A stretch of DNA of 64,000 nucleotides from Lepturacanthus savala. Its lineage: Eukaryota; Chordata; Actinopteri; Scombriformes; Trichiuridae. The notes under the pieces were generated by a model that saw only the letters and a list, made by a program, of their open reading frames with translations, was not told the origin of the DNA and ran no database searches. Position numbers and translations under genes: made by a program. Positions 34,433 to 47,780 of the stretch are shown here, piece by piece. The stretch covers positions 27,908,988 to 27,972,987 of the forward strand of contig CM060465.1 of the NCBI GenBank assembly GCA_030544235.1. Reading direction: 5' to 3'. Every line of letters begins with the position of its first letter. Positions within the stretch are counted from its first letter, which is position 1.

Positions 34433-37400
34433 CGTTGATTTAATTATTTCAGAGTTGAAGTATTTACCTTATTACTCTCTCCTTGCCGTGTGTAATTTGA
34501 TATGTATCTTCCAATCAATAAGGACTAATAATGTTCCTCTGAGCATAGTGGTTATAGTTCAGCCAAGTCCTCTTTAATAGTTCATGTGTCAGACGTAATA
34601 TGGATTTAAAGTACAGGCTTCATTACTTCAGAACACAGCGCAGTAAATTCCGATGCATCCACAGGCCTGGATTAATTTACGCACTCATCCACTCCGGGAT
34701 ACATCTTTGAATAGAGTTGACCTGCAGGGCCCATGGCCATCTGTGGCCCTTCTCCACCCCCCTTGTAGAGTGAGAAAAACCCCAGCTGCTCTTTTGGCCG
34801 TGGCAGAGCTCACCAGGAGGAGTATTTAAAAATCCCTAATCTATCACTCTACCCGGCCAGCCCTGTCTCCGCTGGCTGGCTTAGAACCTACAACGATTTG
34901 CACTGTCCATTCCACAAGAGAGACATCATTACTGCTTACTTAATCTATCATACATGGAGAGAGAAAGAGAGAGAGAAATAGAAAGAGAGGGAGAAAGAAA
35001 GTCACTGGGATCATCCATAATGATTTGGAGATTTACTGGGATCATATGTTAATGACCCCATACGGTATCAAATCCCAAAGAAAGATATCCCTCCCTGCCT
35101 TGCCACGATCTTTTTTCATCATTTTTTATTATTACTTCATTACGTCAGATTACCCCAGTGTAATTTTATCCATTGCATCCTGCGCTGTGAATTGTACACC
35201 CGCTTGACACGGCACAAAGGCCTGGGAGGTAATCGGACATTCAGCAGTAATAGAATTAGTAATAAATATGTTTGAACACAGTCTGTGTGTCAGAGCAGCT
35301 TATAGAAAAAGAGGGGTTATTTTAATCAGCCTATTTAGATGAATGCCTAAATACTTGTTTAAATGGCAGGGATATTATAGAAATTAACTGCATATATTTT
35401 ATTATTAAGCGCAGGCCGTGCTGTTTGATAGTAATATCCACAACTGCGGCACTGTCACTGCAGTATTCTCAATGCTGCCTCTAAGCCTTGTGCAGAGTAC
35501 CATGATACTGACATGGAGGCGGTTTTCTTTAGCTCAAAACAGCCACCGCTGGTGTCCAAGGTAACAAAGTGTTTTCCTGTTTGTACGCCGCGACACCACA
35601 TTTCCGCTTTGGGTCCTGTTTTAATGGAGGCAGCCTTTGGCGTGCTGGTTTAGGATCCCTGGTGAGCTAAGCTCGGCAGTGGCAGACAGGCTTTGTTTCC
35701 ATCTGACAAGTTCTGGGCTATTTCTTTCTGAAGGATGATTGTGATTCCCAACTGCAAACAAAATCAATTAAATCTGTTTAGGGTAGAGAAAGGGTAAAAG
35801 AACACGGCCTGATCAATCATATTCCTCCTCCAGCCGTTTTGATGCACAACAAAAGAGTCAGGAACCAAATATGCATGAATCGTCAAGCTCAAGCCTGGTT
35901 ATGTGAAAGCCTCACTTTGCACAATATGTGCAGGTATAAATATGTATCCCTTACCTGGCATTAAAAAGAGGTTAATGCTGATGCTATATTAAAGAAAGAC
36001 TGATGGTTGCAGGCAGGCTGAAGTTCTTTTTAAAGCAGCACCTCCAACCTACAAAAACAGGTTCCACTGCAATATTAAAACATATTCACTAAGTTATTTT
36101 AGTAATTTATGTCATGTTATGGTCTGTTTAAAGTTGCCGTATTCATTTACAACTCATAGACCAACTGTAATTTAATGGCTTGAAGGTGCATGTTTTAACC
36201 CCAAAACAGGCAGGAGTGGAAAATAAGTTGCAAAAAATAATTTAATGTTATCACTCATCTCTTTAGGCCCTAAGAAAAATATTTCCATATATATATATAT
36301 ATGTGAGTTGTATCTCCCAGGATACTTTACCCTTTTCAGTTATAACTATAACTTAGGACATTGTGGAAATGTTAACACAGTATTGGAAAAAGAAACACTA
36401 TACAGCATTGGGTTTTGATGCTCCCTTGCCATAGGCCAGGTGTCCTTTGTAGAAGAGGTCATTTATCTCTGTGAGACTAATAATAACAATAATAAATACA
36501 ATAATAAAAATAACCATGCAGAATATTCCAAATCCGTTTTATTTTATTATAGTTATTTTACGATGAAAGAGAACTCCTCCTTCGTCCCCAGTCTTGCCAC
36601 TGTCTTTGTCTCATATTTAACTGTATAACAACTTCCTTGTCTCTTGCCAAAAGACATAAGCTACAAAAAAAAAAAAAAGAACAATAGGGGAAAAGAATTA
36701 ATGAATCCCTTCAGTCTCTGAGAGAGACTTCTCATGAAGCACCTGTTTGAACACTGTTAGATTCAGAATCCGACTGGCAGCAGCTTTCACCCAGCACAAT
36801 GATTCACCCCATCACGACTGCATTATGAAGATGAAGAGGACTCGACCGGGGTTTAAGAGCCAATGTGTTTGCAATTAGGCCAACTCCAAGCTACTCAATG
36901 GGACATTTATCTTCATAATCCTCCCCTTCAATATTAGATACATTACATGCGATAATTTCACATACATATATACATACGGTGTGTATATATATAGCTATAG
37001 TATTTGTTTACACATTCAGGAATAGCATGGTGGAGGGATTAATGTTAATGGGTTGATGGAGAATTGATTAAGATGAGGATAGAAAGCTCATGGTAATGAG
37101 TTTTAAAAAAAAAATGTGCACACACAACAAAGTCCTGTTGTTTCTAAGAATAGACGTAACACACTGCGCCGTGTTTTGAAGAGAACACAGAAGGTGTGGG
37201 AGGTGTGAATTGCGTGTTTAGATCCACTCAGTAGACTTTTCCACGCCGCACGACAAAAAGATTAAACACTTGAACCGCTCGTCTCATCAATAACACAAAC
37301 GCAATTTGCGAAAATGTAAAAACGTTGACGCCGATCTGTAACCGGGGGGCGATTACTCCTGCATTATCCAATGTAAATCTCACACAATATAGAATTCAAT

Positions 37401-37645
37401 CTGCATGCAAATCAGCCGTACACATCAGACGATAGGAATCCGGTGTTATAAGTGATACAAAACCAGCATCTGCAAAGCAACACTGAATCCCACTTGAAAT
37501 CACCCTTCCCATCTGGCGCTCGCCTTGTGCTGGGTACAGTACACAGTCATTATGAAAGGCAATGAATGTGTTGTGTAAACAGGCGAGAGCCATTCCCAAA
37601 AGTTCCTGTGTGCTTTATTTTTTTTTATTTATTTATTTTTTTCAG
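34433..37645. other. Intergenic with candidate conserved blocks and a purine tract
   Basis: No gene recognised. The blocks 34640-34890 and 35430-35720 are more GC-balanced and complex than their surroundings and show no repeat similarity, so they are weak regulatory candidates. A GA-rich purine tract lies at 34956-35001, a short AT run at 36287-36302, AAT-type simple sequence at 36478-36515 and an A run near 36664-36678. Much of 37130-37560 is also richer in CpG than average and leads into the island at 37.65 kb. Confidence 0.4.
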
Positions 37646-37790
37646 CATCGCTGCATTACTTCCTAATTATCTTGCCTCACACTTAGCGGAGTATTTGGAC
37701 AGGAGTTTGTCTCCAGGCAACGGCGTTGCAGCCTGTACCTACAGGCGAGACCGGCGCTCTGGATCCCGGTGGCGAGCGAGCGCATATGCG
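37646..37790 (+). other. Exon-like block in a CpG-rich island (candidate)
   Basis: A long T-rich tract ending in TTTTTTTCAG (AG at 37644-37645) precedes the block, and it ends ...ATATGCG followed by GTGAGT at 37791, a near-consensus splice donor. The 145-bp block has one fully open phase, beginning IAALLPNYLASHLAEYLD and rich in Arg near its end; the other two forward phases contain stops. The open phase continues beyond both splice signals (37566-37985). I do not recognise the peptide. CpG density is high (about 23 in the 240 bp from 37650). Also seen: GTCTCCAGGCAAC near 37709, close to an RFX X-box. It could be an internal or alternative exon, a non-coding RNA exon, or chance. Confidence 0.3.
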
Positions 37791-37930
37791 GTGAGTCACC
37801 CCCCTCCTCGCGCCACGGCTCTGACGATACGCCGCCGCACATGCTCTGGCACATGGCGGGTGACACACGTGGCTACGGGCGATTACAGGGGCTGTGTGAT
37901 CTTCATGCGTGCAGTCAGTGTCGCCCCCCC
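37650..37930. promoter_or_regulatory. CpG-rich island 2
   Basis: About 23 CpGs in 240 bp, against very few in the surrounding kilobases. It overlaps the exon-like block. No repeat family is recognised in it. Such islands often mark promoters or developmental enhancers; this assignment is inference. Confidence 0.4.
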
Positions 37931-38124
37931 CTCCATGAATACGGGTGTCACTTTTTCAAAGTACAAAGCCAGCGGTGTCAAGTAATTAAGTAGGCATGGT
38001 GCTAATGCTTTAATATTTTCATTTAGTGAGACAGAATTGTTTTGTTTTTTTTGTCCCCATTGTAATTGTATTATTTTGACTATAAGGAATAATCGGATGA
38101 ATGAAACATACTGTTCATCACAGA

Positions 38125-38544
38125 CTACTTTGGGTCAAAGTTACCAAGGACATTTGTTTTGAAACCGTTCCAAACTTTTGTGGTCATAAGTCATCGGAAA
38201 GATTTGATTTGTTTGCAAAGAAAATTATCCCAAACTGCAGTGTTCATCAGACTCATCAAATATATAATCAAGAGCCTCACTATGTAGACAAATATATATG
38301 TACCCGAGTTCAATTTCCTACATTAATTCCGGTCTCCCCCATTCATTTCTAATGATCGGCCATTTTTGACCGGAGTGTTGAATGAAATTTTATTTATATT
38401 AATCAACATTATTTTGTGTGCTTAAATCCATTTTGTGGACAACGTCAAGGAATCTTAGGTGGATCTGATCAAATTAACCACATGTTTCAACAATGAAAAC
38501 TGTGAAACGGTCAGATTTGACCAGGAACACAGCATGAGGTTTAA
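38125..38544 (-). mobile_element. piggyBac-like (TTAA) element, second family, copy 1
   Basis: The reverse complement matches 58501-58920: after TTAA (38541-38544) comes a decayed form of CCTTCATGTTGTGTTC, then GATTTGACCAG/gattcacctaag-type sequence, ccataaagtggattt, TGGCCGATCATTAGAAA, GGGGGAGACCG and ACAAATGTCCTTGGTAAC. A TTAA lies at the intact end; the far end is not identifiable. Typical of the TTAA-flanked non-autonomous elements in fish with gggtcaa/ttgaccc phrases. No transposase. Confidence 0.65.
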
Positions 38545-38865
38545 GGACAGCACAGTGGCCCAGTCACCTCACATCAAGAAGGACCTGAGGCCATTTTTTT
38601 TCTCTGGAGTTCATGTCATCCTCCCGTCTCTGCTCCTGCTGGTTGCTCCATTTTCTGCGGTAAAAAGACATGCAGGTTAGGTGTCCTGGAAATTCTGAAA
38701 AATGCCCACAGGCGCAGATGTGAGTGTGAACATCTGTTTATATGTTTTTTAGCCCTGCGACGGACCGGCAGCCTGTCTGAGACGTGCCCCGTCTCTGCTG
38801 GGAGAGGCTCCGGCCCTCCATGGTTGTGAACAAGATAAATGGCAAGTAGTGAATCAATGGAGTAG
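38545..38865 (+). mobile_element. SINE (tRNA-derived head, conserved body, gaacaagataaa tail)
   Basis: The order of phrases is that of a very common fish SINE: cagcacagtgg, cacctcacatcaagaagg, ttctctggagttcatgt, AAAGACATGCAGGTTAG, gtgagtgtgaac, CCTGCGACGGACCGGC, GCTGGGAGAGGCTCCGGCC and, at the end, gaacaagataaatgg. The tRNA-like head is decayed, with no usable B box. It directly abuts the TTAA end of the preceding element, so one probably inserted at the edge of the other. Confidence 0.7.
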
Positions 38866-39144
38866 TTAAGCCAGCTGCAACATTAAGTTAAGGCTGTGAT
38901 TACACATATTGTGATTATCTCCTAATCGCGCAAGGTGCACATGTGTTTCCCAGAGGTGGCTAAAAAGGTGCAACAATCACTTTGCAAATATAATGTAACA
39001 CAGGAAGCATTGTTCACACATAGTGGTTTTATTTTTTGACACCATACTACATTTTTTACTGCCTCTAAATTACCACTTTCGTCACCTTAGCCTTGATTGA
39101 AGTCTAAAATTTAGAAGTTTAGAATCCACTAAACACCACTAACT

Positions 39145-39594
39145 GCACTGCTGTTCAAAAGTTTGGGGTCAATTAGAAATTTCCTTATTTTTGAAGGAAA
39201 AACATTTTCACATTTTCCATTTTTTCAATGAAGATAACCTCAAACTAATCAGAAATACACTCTACACTCTAGCTATATGTGGTAAATGACTATTCTAGTT
39301 GGAGTTGTTTGGTTTTTGGTGCAATATCTACATAGGTGTATAGAGGCCCATTTCCAGCAACTATCACTCCAGTGTTCTAATGGTACAATGTGTTTGCTCA
39401 TTGCGTCAGAAGACTAATGGATGATTAGAAAACCTTTGTGCAATCATGTTAGCACAGCTGAAAACAGTTTCGCTGGTTAGAGAAAGTTGGAAGGAAAAAA
39501 TTATTTCAAATACAAATCATTATTTCTAACCTTGGGGGGAATAAGTGTGACATTTCATGGAAAACACAAAATTATCTTATTATCTTTGAACGCA
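39145..39594 (+). mobile_element. Tc1/mariner-like deletion derivative
   Basis: Left end CACTGCTGTTCAAAAGTTTG then gggtc, followed by sequence matching 5827-6065. The segment continues with tgatta-gaaaacc, ttgtgcaatcatgttagcac, typical of the region before the transposase start. Then it jumps to the 3' part (caaatcattatttctaacc, ttcatggaaaacacaaaatt) and a decayed right end (tttgaacg). The transposase gene between is deleted. Non-autonomous relic of about 450 bp. Confidence 0.75.
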
Positions 39595-42081
39595 GACACC
39601 AGCATAAACCCACCTCTCGCCTCTGCAACACATGTATCTATATAATAACTTCCTCTATGTACCTGATGGGGTCTGCTCATGGATTTCAAAATGGACCAGC
39701 CACCATCGTCTTTGGTGATTTACTCACAATATTGTCAAAATCATTTCACAATCAAATTCACTTAAATGTGTTTCTAAAATTATTTTTTGGTAGAAAGAAG
39801 GCATAAAGTTGCTAATTATGTCTTTATTTTAGATTGACAATGGTTACTAACAACATTGGGGCCATCTCCTCTTCCCAACACACAAGCTAAAATGCTGATT
39901 GGCTGGAATAGTGTTGTGTATACATCCATACATGGCCTGAGCAACTTCCCATTGACAGGACAGGGGCTTTATTTGAACATTCTGACATTTTTTCAGGGCA
40001 CATACAGAAGCAGACAGCATGTGGACAGTGGAGAGGTAATTACTGGATGTATTGGATCAGAATCGTGGACTATACGGTTAAGTAAGTAAGTTTCAGGTTT
40101 TTCTGACATTGTTTCTACAGTAGCTTGCTCTCTGCTGATGGGATTAAGGAGGAAGTTCACACACATTCAGCAGTCTACTTGTTTGTGTGTACGTTGTATC
40201 ACTTGAGGCTTTTGGGGAAAAACATATTTGGGAGAAACACTTCTGTGACCAGTGACCACTGACGAAAGCCCTATTTGTAAAATAGAAGTCTATCATCTGG
40301 ATATTATGGCCCAAACCCTCCATTTGAATCTATAAACTGTGACAGTAATAAACACAGAAGAGAGAACAACAACTGAAGCCCTCTGATGTGAAATATAATA
40401 CATTTAGATGTATCCTGACACTTTGAAAGCATTTGGGCTGAGAGTATGAATGCCTCATTAATTTGTCACTGATTTCAATTGAAAGGGACAAAGCCTCCCA
40501 GCCACCCAAGCTTAGAGCAAATGAAAAAAAACAAAAAAAAACATCAATGCAGAAGTTTCATGAGTTGAAATAGCTCTAAAATCCATTCATTTTCTTTTCT
40601 TTTTTTATTTTACTTTCCTCTGAGTTAGACTGCTCTAATCAATAGGCCACCACTGTTTGATGTCTAAGTCTTTGGCAGGCTCTGCTGTAGAGTTAACAGA
40701 AACATAGTTATTTAAAAAAAAAAAAAAATAACCTTGGAAGAATATTCAGCGCTAGAAAAAGCACAGGGCCAAAAATCCAAGTTATCGTTTTAAGTTTTAA
40801 AAAAAGGGTAACACTGAAGAACGGATGAATGTTGTCAGAAAGCAAGAGATGTGTTTATGCTGGCATGCTCGGTGTGTGGAAGTAAGGCATCGTGTTCTAT
40901 AATAAGACAGCATCACCGAGACATCTAAAAGTGTTTTGTATTTTGAGGGAATATGGAGCTGAGGGCACATCAGCGGATCTGACCCCAGCCTACATGTTTA
41001 TATCAGACAGGTTTTTATTTGACTTATCGGAACAAATGTGTAACACTGTGAATGTGTTAGAGAGCTTATTTCTTACACTTACTTAGACTGCTTTTCCTCA
41101 AATTCTCATTCATGTTCAAATAGCATTTAATCAAAAGGGTACGAATACTAAAAGTATATATTTTAAAATAAACAACTAGGCTTGAGCACTGGCATCTTCA
41201 GTGTTGCCAGATGGGAAATGTTAAAGTATTGTACCTGAGGCTTAAAATATTCTGAGGTATGAGCCATAGCCAAGAGAACAAATGGGCCTAAATTTATAAT
41301 TTCAAAAAACCTGCCGAAAAACAGGTATACAAAAAAAGGTTTATTTATCTAATAATCTGATGTAAGGGGATCTATCCGATTCTGGAAATTACATATAAAA
41401 CCAGGACAGGATGTAAATTCACTTCCCTGTAGCAAGTTCAATCCACACCCACATAACATAGCATCCGGGTTCATAGGTCATGTTCTCTCTGTACCTGGGC
41501 TGGAAAATTGCTTGTTGCTGCAGAGCAAATGTGAACATGAATGTTTCATGTTCTCAACTTCTCAGTGGTTTAGCCCTTCCACTCCACCTCCAGCGGTCAG
41601 TTGTGTTACTATACTGTTGATATATTGAGTTAATGTGGCTCCTGCTGGCTTCACGGCTGCAATGCCTGTGAACCAGGAGCTAGCTCCTGTTGGCTTTTTA
41701 GCTAATGAAACTAATGGGTGTGACTGGCCTCGTTAGCCTGTAATTGAAGCAGTAAAGTGGTGAGGAGAATGTTATATATTTTGAAAACCTTTTGAGAAGC
41801 TATGACTGCTCTAGCCTGATGTGCATTTTTTATTAAGACAAACGGCTTTTTGACACCACCTCCAAATTGAGCCACGTTGTTCAACAGAAATTAAATGAAT
41901 GCTTGGGTATATGATGCGTGGAAGAGACTAGAGCCTTTTGGGACTCGCTCATAAAAATGTCCCTGTTTGTTTGTTGGCTATGAATACTTTTACTCCTCTC
42001 AGCCCTGTCCTCCCCTGTCCTCACCTTCCTGTTCAGCACTCATTTTTGTGTGACTTTTTTCACATCGATGCGGCAGTAAAC
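39595..42081. other. Intergenic, no recognised feature
   Basis: Unique-looking AT-rich sequence. A runs lie near 40712-40727. Open frames 39856-40089, 40892-41086 and 41938-42231 have no recognisable domain; the last runs into the next repeat. Confidence 0.45.
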
Positions 42082-42690
42082 TACCCTGGGTATACCCATC
42101 CTTCATTGCATGCGAATTCACTTTGCTTAGAGATTTTAGTCTGGACACCAAGGACTCAATTTTCCCCTCATCTAGGGAGCCAGAGGGTTCAGCAAGATGA
42201 TGACGAAACACAGATGCGATTTTGTTGGTAACTGTGGATCCAACATGGCGGCAGACCGTAATTTACCTTTTGTTGCAGCATTAGAAAGTGTTGCAAGTAA
42301 TTTAGACCACAAGTCTTTTTTCAAAACATAGCATCTCTTAGCGCTAAACTATTTCATCTTCATCGGGTATCAGGTACGTCATTGGGTATGTTTGATACGA
42401 TAGACATTTGTAGTGCCCAATACAAATGAACGGATGGTAACCAGACCGAATCTCAATCGACATTGAGTTCTGGTGTTAGCCAAGCTAACGCTCACACACA
42501 ACTACACAAATTATTGCTAATTTACGACAAATAATAATTATATTGCAACATAAAGGTCCCCATTTTGTGTGTTGTTTCTGGAATGACTGGAACATTTCAT
42601 TAAAATTATGAATATCAATCTACATTGATATGAGGCCTGGTGTTAGGCATGCTAGCAGTAAACTCGCTTGTGCCAATTCTCTTCCAATGA
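42082..42690 (-). mobile_element. Dispersed repeat family X, inverted copy
   Basis: Reverse complement of 21300-21932 with clear matches throughout: the end CTGGGTATACCCATCC at 42086, gtctggac, GTGGATCCAACATGGCGGCAG, aactatttcatcttcat, ACCGAATCTCAAT, TCTGGTGTTAGCC, and onward to tgctaatttac and TGGAATGACTGGAA. Beyond 42610 a second version of the caatctacattgatatgaggcctggtgttaggc phrase appears, so the element carries an internal repeat of its end. No coding capacity. Confidence 0.6.
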
Positions 42691-45600
42691 GCGAGCCAGA
42701 CAATCATTTTTGTTTGTTGTGTGAGGACTTGTGATTCAATGGCAAGACATCACGTGAGAAGAAACGCATGAACACAGTATAAATGTTTTACTGTCTCAAA
42801 AAAAAAGATCAAATAATCTACATTATGGGAGTTTTGGCATTATTACAAATGTGATGATAATATATCTGGCACCTTTGAGTGTCTTTAATGGAAATATAAA
42901 GTTCAGTTTGTTCCAAAGTCAGGTCAGATCCAGTAACTGAGGGGTATAAATTTAGCAAAGCACTTTGTAAATATGAAAAAAACAAAAATCCATAAATAAT
43001 GAATTTAAACTGTAAATCCTGCCATTTCCCAGCATCACAACTGGCACACTCTTGCCCCATTTTCTGCATTTGCGTAATACTGTAGGCACCTATACCACTC
43101 TACTGACGTCAGGTTGTGCAGTGCCACAGCAGCTTGGATCAGAACAAATGTGACTATCTCAGTCAAATGACTAAATGTGACGCATGAAAACGGGCTTGTC
43201 ACAGCACATCTCATCATTTTTTTCCCTTTTTTTTAATTCATCGCATTTCATTATCATTAAAGCTGTGCTGGCAACATTGGCTGTGACAAAAGAAAGGAGG
43301 GGCTGCTTATCAGCTATGGGAATATTGCAGTGTAGTGTTGGTTTGCGTAGTCACTGGCAACACGGGCAAAGATGGTTTGATCATGACATTTCATGCAAAT
43401 GATTCCAGATTTTTGCAGTTATTATTTATACATTTATGTCTTCAGCTCAACAGTGCACATGCTTTTGATGCACAGGGGACCACACAAAACCTTTCATTAT
43501 TCACTTTCTTCTTTCTAATTCTAATCCATCATCACAAAGGTCCAGTTACAATTATATTTACTCTATACCATGGGTCGACCTCAATGGATTTAATTCATTT
43601 CTATTTAATCTTGAACATGGTCTGCAGATTTGCAAGTGAAAAATTCTGGTAGGTTGTACTTTTAACCTTCTTTCTAGTAGTGGCATATTTTCATTCACCA
43701 TAGCATCTCTTCTGGAAATAGAAAATGTCAGCCCAGCACACAATTATCTAATAAGAAGATTAAAGCAGATAAACCCTGTCAGGCCACCTTTGGAGCAGAT
43801 TTTCCATTTTTAGCTCTATGGGCTTCCACCTGTCCATCTATCTATCCATCTATTCATCCATCAATCCACATTGTTTTTATTGTATGCAAGTTGCTGTACA
43901 TTTTGGATCTATCAAATGAATATGACAGCACTTCTTAATCCCGTTGGAATAACGTTCTGACAGTAGTTTAAAAATATTGCTGAGCTGAGTTTTGCTATTA
44001 TCCTAATGCGTGGCTGTTTGAAAATTCTGAGCTCATGGACCTTTTTGTTGAAAATCACTGGCCTGCATCTCAGCTAATGTATGCCAGGTTTTTATTTGGA
44101 AATTCCAAACTACTTCTACAGTGGTAGTGTGTATAGTCTGTATAGGTATGCTCAGAATTTCCAACTTTTCACCATGTCTAGCAGCATACAGTAACGCCTA
44201 CTTTACCTCTCTATGCCCTTTTGCTCTTTATATCCCCCCTACCTTTATACACAGGAGATACTGGGATTCTCAGGATTAAAAAAAACAGCATGAGAGCGAG
44301 TTTCTCTGCAATGAACAGTCTGCATTTTCAGGTCAGGAAAGCTGAATCAGTTTCCTCTTTGAAGGTACAGTTTAAGATTTCCTTTTTTCCTCTTTGCACT
44401 CCAATCATTTTCTAAACCTCTATTTAACCAGTGAAAGCTACTTGTATAGGTTTTCTTCTGCAGTAGCCTTCATATTCATACAGCTCTTCATGCTAAAGCC
44501 AGTCTTTGCTGTAGCTGCTGTGAATTGTCATCCATTCCTGTCATGAGCATGCTTCTTGCAATATGACTCTAGGGATGGCAATATAGACCTGTGGCTTCAG
44601 GCCATTCTTATTCCCAGAATGTCAGATACTGCTGTTTTGTCACAGCACAGTGTACATTTTCAATGCATTAATATTCGAAGTGCAGAGTAGTTCCATAGAT
44701 TTCTATGAAACCCTGACAACATTTGAAATAGGCGCAATGAGACATATGACATCTGTATAAGATGACTGCTGTCATGGCTGGTGGTTAGATACCGTAGATG
44801 TGAAAGGTTGCACAAGCAGCAGCAGAGCACAGTTCTCGACCACGTGTGTTGACATTTTAACCAAGAACGTTACTATTTTATCTGCTAAACATCAACATAC
44901 AAGCATTGTAACATGGCAAAGTTAGGACAGCTGTAAATCCTGTATGAGTGACTCCAAAATGCTCTCATTGACCCCTGAATGGGATATTAGGAAAGACAAA
45001 CACATTGAAGGCAATCATCAAAACACTAAACATTACAACTGCTAAATTCTGCAGAAAAGATGTAAAGCAGAAAATTCATAAACTGAGTCATATTAGAAGC
45101 ATGGATTTTGTAGACTTGTGTATGCAGGTGTTGGTGTTATCCCCTCATCAATAAGGACTCCGAGGTAAAGGTGATTTTCAATAGAAGTGCCTCCTAGTCA
45201 TTTCAAGCTGGGCACATGAGACCTAGTTTGTTGCTATGACGACAGTCAGTATGAAGTCCTGTCAAGAAATACGTCTCTTGCTCAGTGGACTCATCCACAG
45301 ACAGGCAGGCAGGTTGAACACTAATTTCCCTTAGCATGTTTGACGGGACTGAATGCAAAAATAACACCAACCACAGAGGTCCATATGGCTGGTTCTGGGA
45401 CGACCAGCTGCTCATTGCTTAGACTATAATCTTTTTTTTTACACACTGTAAACTACTTTAATTTCTGATGAAGTGTGTGAGGACAAAAGGAAGACAATGT
45501 ACAGGAAGAGCCAACCACCTGTATGCACCAACACTGAGGTTGTTGTATTCTTGAAATCAGATTGTTTGAAAGGTTGAGAAAAAAAAAACACATTCCTGGA

Positions 45601-47059
45601 CATATTTCTCATATTTTATTCTTCTGCTCCAAGCTGTGTGTTCAGATATCTTGTAGAGGAACTTTTTTTTTTCGAAGTAACACACAAGAATGCTTTTCAC
45701 CCATGCTGTTATCCATGCCATACTTCCTTTGTATGGATTCGCATCAGATTGTGCATACTAAAGCGCTCTCTGGGTTGCATTAGTATTACCAAGGGAGACT
45801 CGTAATTTGATGTCAATACAAATTGGAAATTTCAGACATCCAGGCAGTTCCATAATATAGAAAGGACCTTGGCATTCCTGGAACAGGTCATGTGTTCTGT
45901 ATTGCACTACCACACCATCCACAGTATAGAGAAAAATCTGAAAATATATAAATAAAGAATATGCTGCTGAGTGACATCATATCCCTATCAATAGTAATAT
46001 GTCCTAATTCAGATACTGTTCTGTGAGGGGAAAAAAAAAATCACACTCATGATCCATAGTGTCTTATCCTTGTGATCTCAGATTTCTGTTTACTCTACAT
46101 ATCAGACTGGCCCTCTCTCCATTGAAAAAAGATTTCCAGAAATTGCAAAGAACCCAGGCTAATTGCAGTCGTTGTTAGTAGAGTAAACACAGCCATTAAT
46201 GCAGTTATTCCAGAAATAGACTTGATAACAACAATTAAACAAGAACAGGAGTATGCACTAGTGGGAGAAAATATATCTACTCTGTTCTCAGTTGGATTTG
46301 CCAAAAGCCTGATTCAACAACTTGCTCTGCTGTTTGGCTGAAGGAGTTTGTCAAAGTAAGTGCTCCTGCCTACTGAAAGTCTTTGCAACTGAAAGATATC
46401 CATACTTATGTATAGAAAAATCACAAATGTGAGCTTATGTGATCACAATGGTTTGAACCAGGCTAGTGTTAAGGTAAAAAAAATACCAACTTACAGTATA
46501 CTTTGAAAAATATCCTGCCCTCTAACTACTATGCACACATTTTAATCAAACAAATGCCAGGCTTTTGGTCACAAGACCTTTTATCCAGGCAAAAAAAAAA
46601 AAATCCCAAATATATTTTTCAGATACTATGCCAGGGTGCAAGTCATTAATTGTGAGGAGCAACTGATGTTACTCCAAAGGGGAATTAAAGTAACCCCAGA
46701 TGGTCAAAATGAACTTAAAGATTCCAGCTGAGTTGGAATTTTGTTCAGTTTAAGACTCACTTAAGGATTAGCACTTTCCAGCAGAAAAACACACACACAC
46801 ACATCACATGCTGGACCAACTTCAAACCAACTCTTCAGAGGCTGTTCTAAGGTAAAGCTTATGCTCCACATTTCATGCCTCCTCCCAGCAGCAGACCATG
46901 TACAGCCAGGAAGGATAAGTTATGCTGAGACAGTGAAAGAAGCATCTCATCTTCGGCTTGTGAGGCCTCGACAGAATACTACATTATGCTGAGTTTGCAT
47001 TGCTGATTACTTCAAAGCATGTAGTCAGGTATGGTCCCCAATAAGAGGTTTTCTAGCCA
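42691..47059. other. Intergenic, mostly unique; short CATC/TATC tract
   Basis: No gene recognised. A short ccatctatct/tccatc simple tract lies at 43831-43868, possibly a SINE tail. Brief phrases at 44570-44605 and 44885-44915 faintly resemble the repeat at 47060-47700. An AC tract lies at 46789-46802. The open frames 43335-43652, 45203-45415 and 46095-46304 have no recognisable domain. Confidence 0.4.
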
Positions 47060-47780
47060 TGCTAGCAGCATGGCTCTAGGGATTGGCTATGTTGGGCTGT
47101 TGGTCGGCCTACCACTTTAGGCTAGAATGAAGTATTTCAACAGCTCTAAATTTAGATGAATATCTGTTCAGGAGTTCATGCTACTTATGTTGGTGATCCC
47201 CTGACTTTCCCTCTAGTGCCATCAAGAGGTTGACATTTTTGGCTTTTTCATGAAATAACTTCAAAAAATATTGGATGGATTGACATAATATTATAATGGT
47301 GCCCAGAGAATGAATATTGAATACGTTGGTGGCCCCTGACCTTTCCTGTATCCCATGAAATATCTACTAGATAGATTGGCACAAAATTTGGTGGAGTCAT
47401 GGTTCACAGTAATAGTTTAACAAATATTCCCTTTAACTGTCACCACCCTAAAGTCAAAATTTGTCCAACACGTTGGTTTATGACCTAATATCTGCAAAAC
47501 GAGTGACATTCTCATCAGCTTTATTCTTTGACCAAATGTGAGCATGCAGAATTAAGATGGGTACCCCCTTAGCACCGCTATATTAGCATTGCCATTATGA
47601 GCATGTTAGCATGCTGACATTTGCATGTAAGATCAAAGCACTGCTGTGCAAAAAGTAGTCTCACTGAGCCAATGTAGACTGTTGTTTTAATCATGATTCT
47701 TATGCTGAGACAACTATCACTGCTTCCCTTTTTCAATCTGTGAGAGGTCCCAGGTTCAATTCCCATATGAGCCCCTACTT
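47060..47780 (+). mobile_element. Common percomorph-type dispersed repeat
   Basis: Recurring phrases identify it: gctctagggattggctatgt, GTGATCCCCTGACTTTCCCT, agtgccatcaagaggttgac, attggatggattgacat, tggcacaaaatttggt, cctaatatctgcaaaac, and the end cattatgagcatgttagcat / gctgacatttgcatg, then aaagcactgctgtgc. These are characteristic of a very abundant repeat in percomorph genomes. Its class (transposon or retroelement-derived) I cannot state. At 47739-47760 a tRNA B-box-like CAGGTTCAATTCCC suggests an adjoining SINE scrap. Confidence 0.65.
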
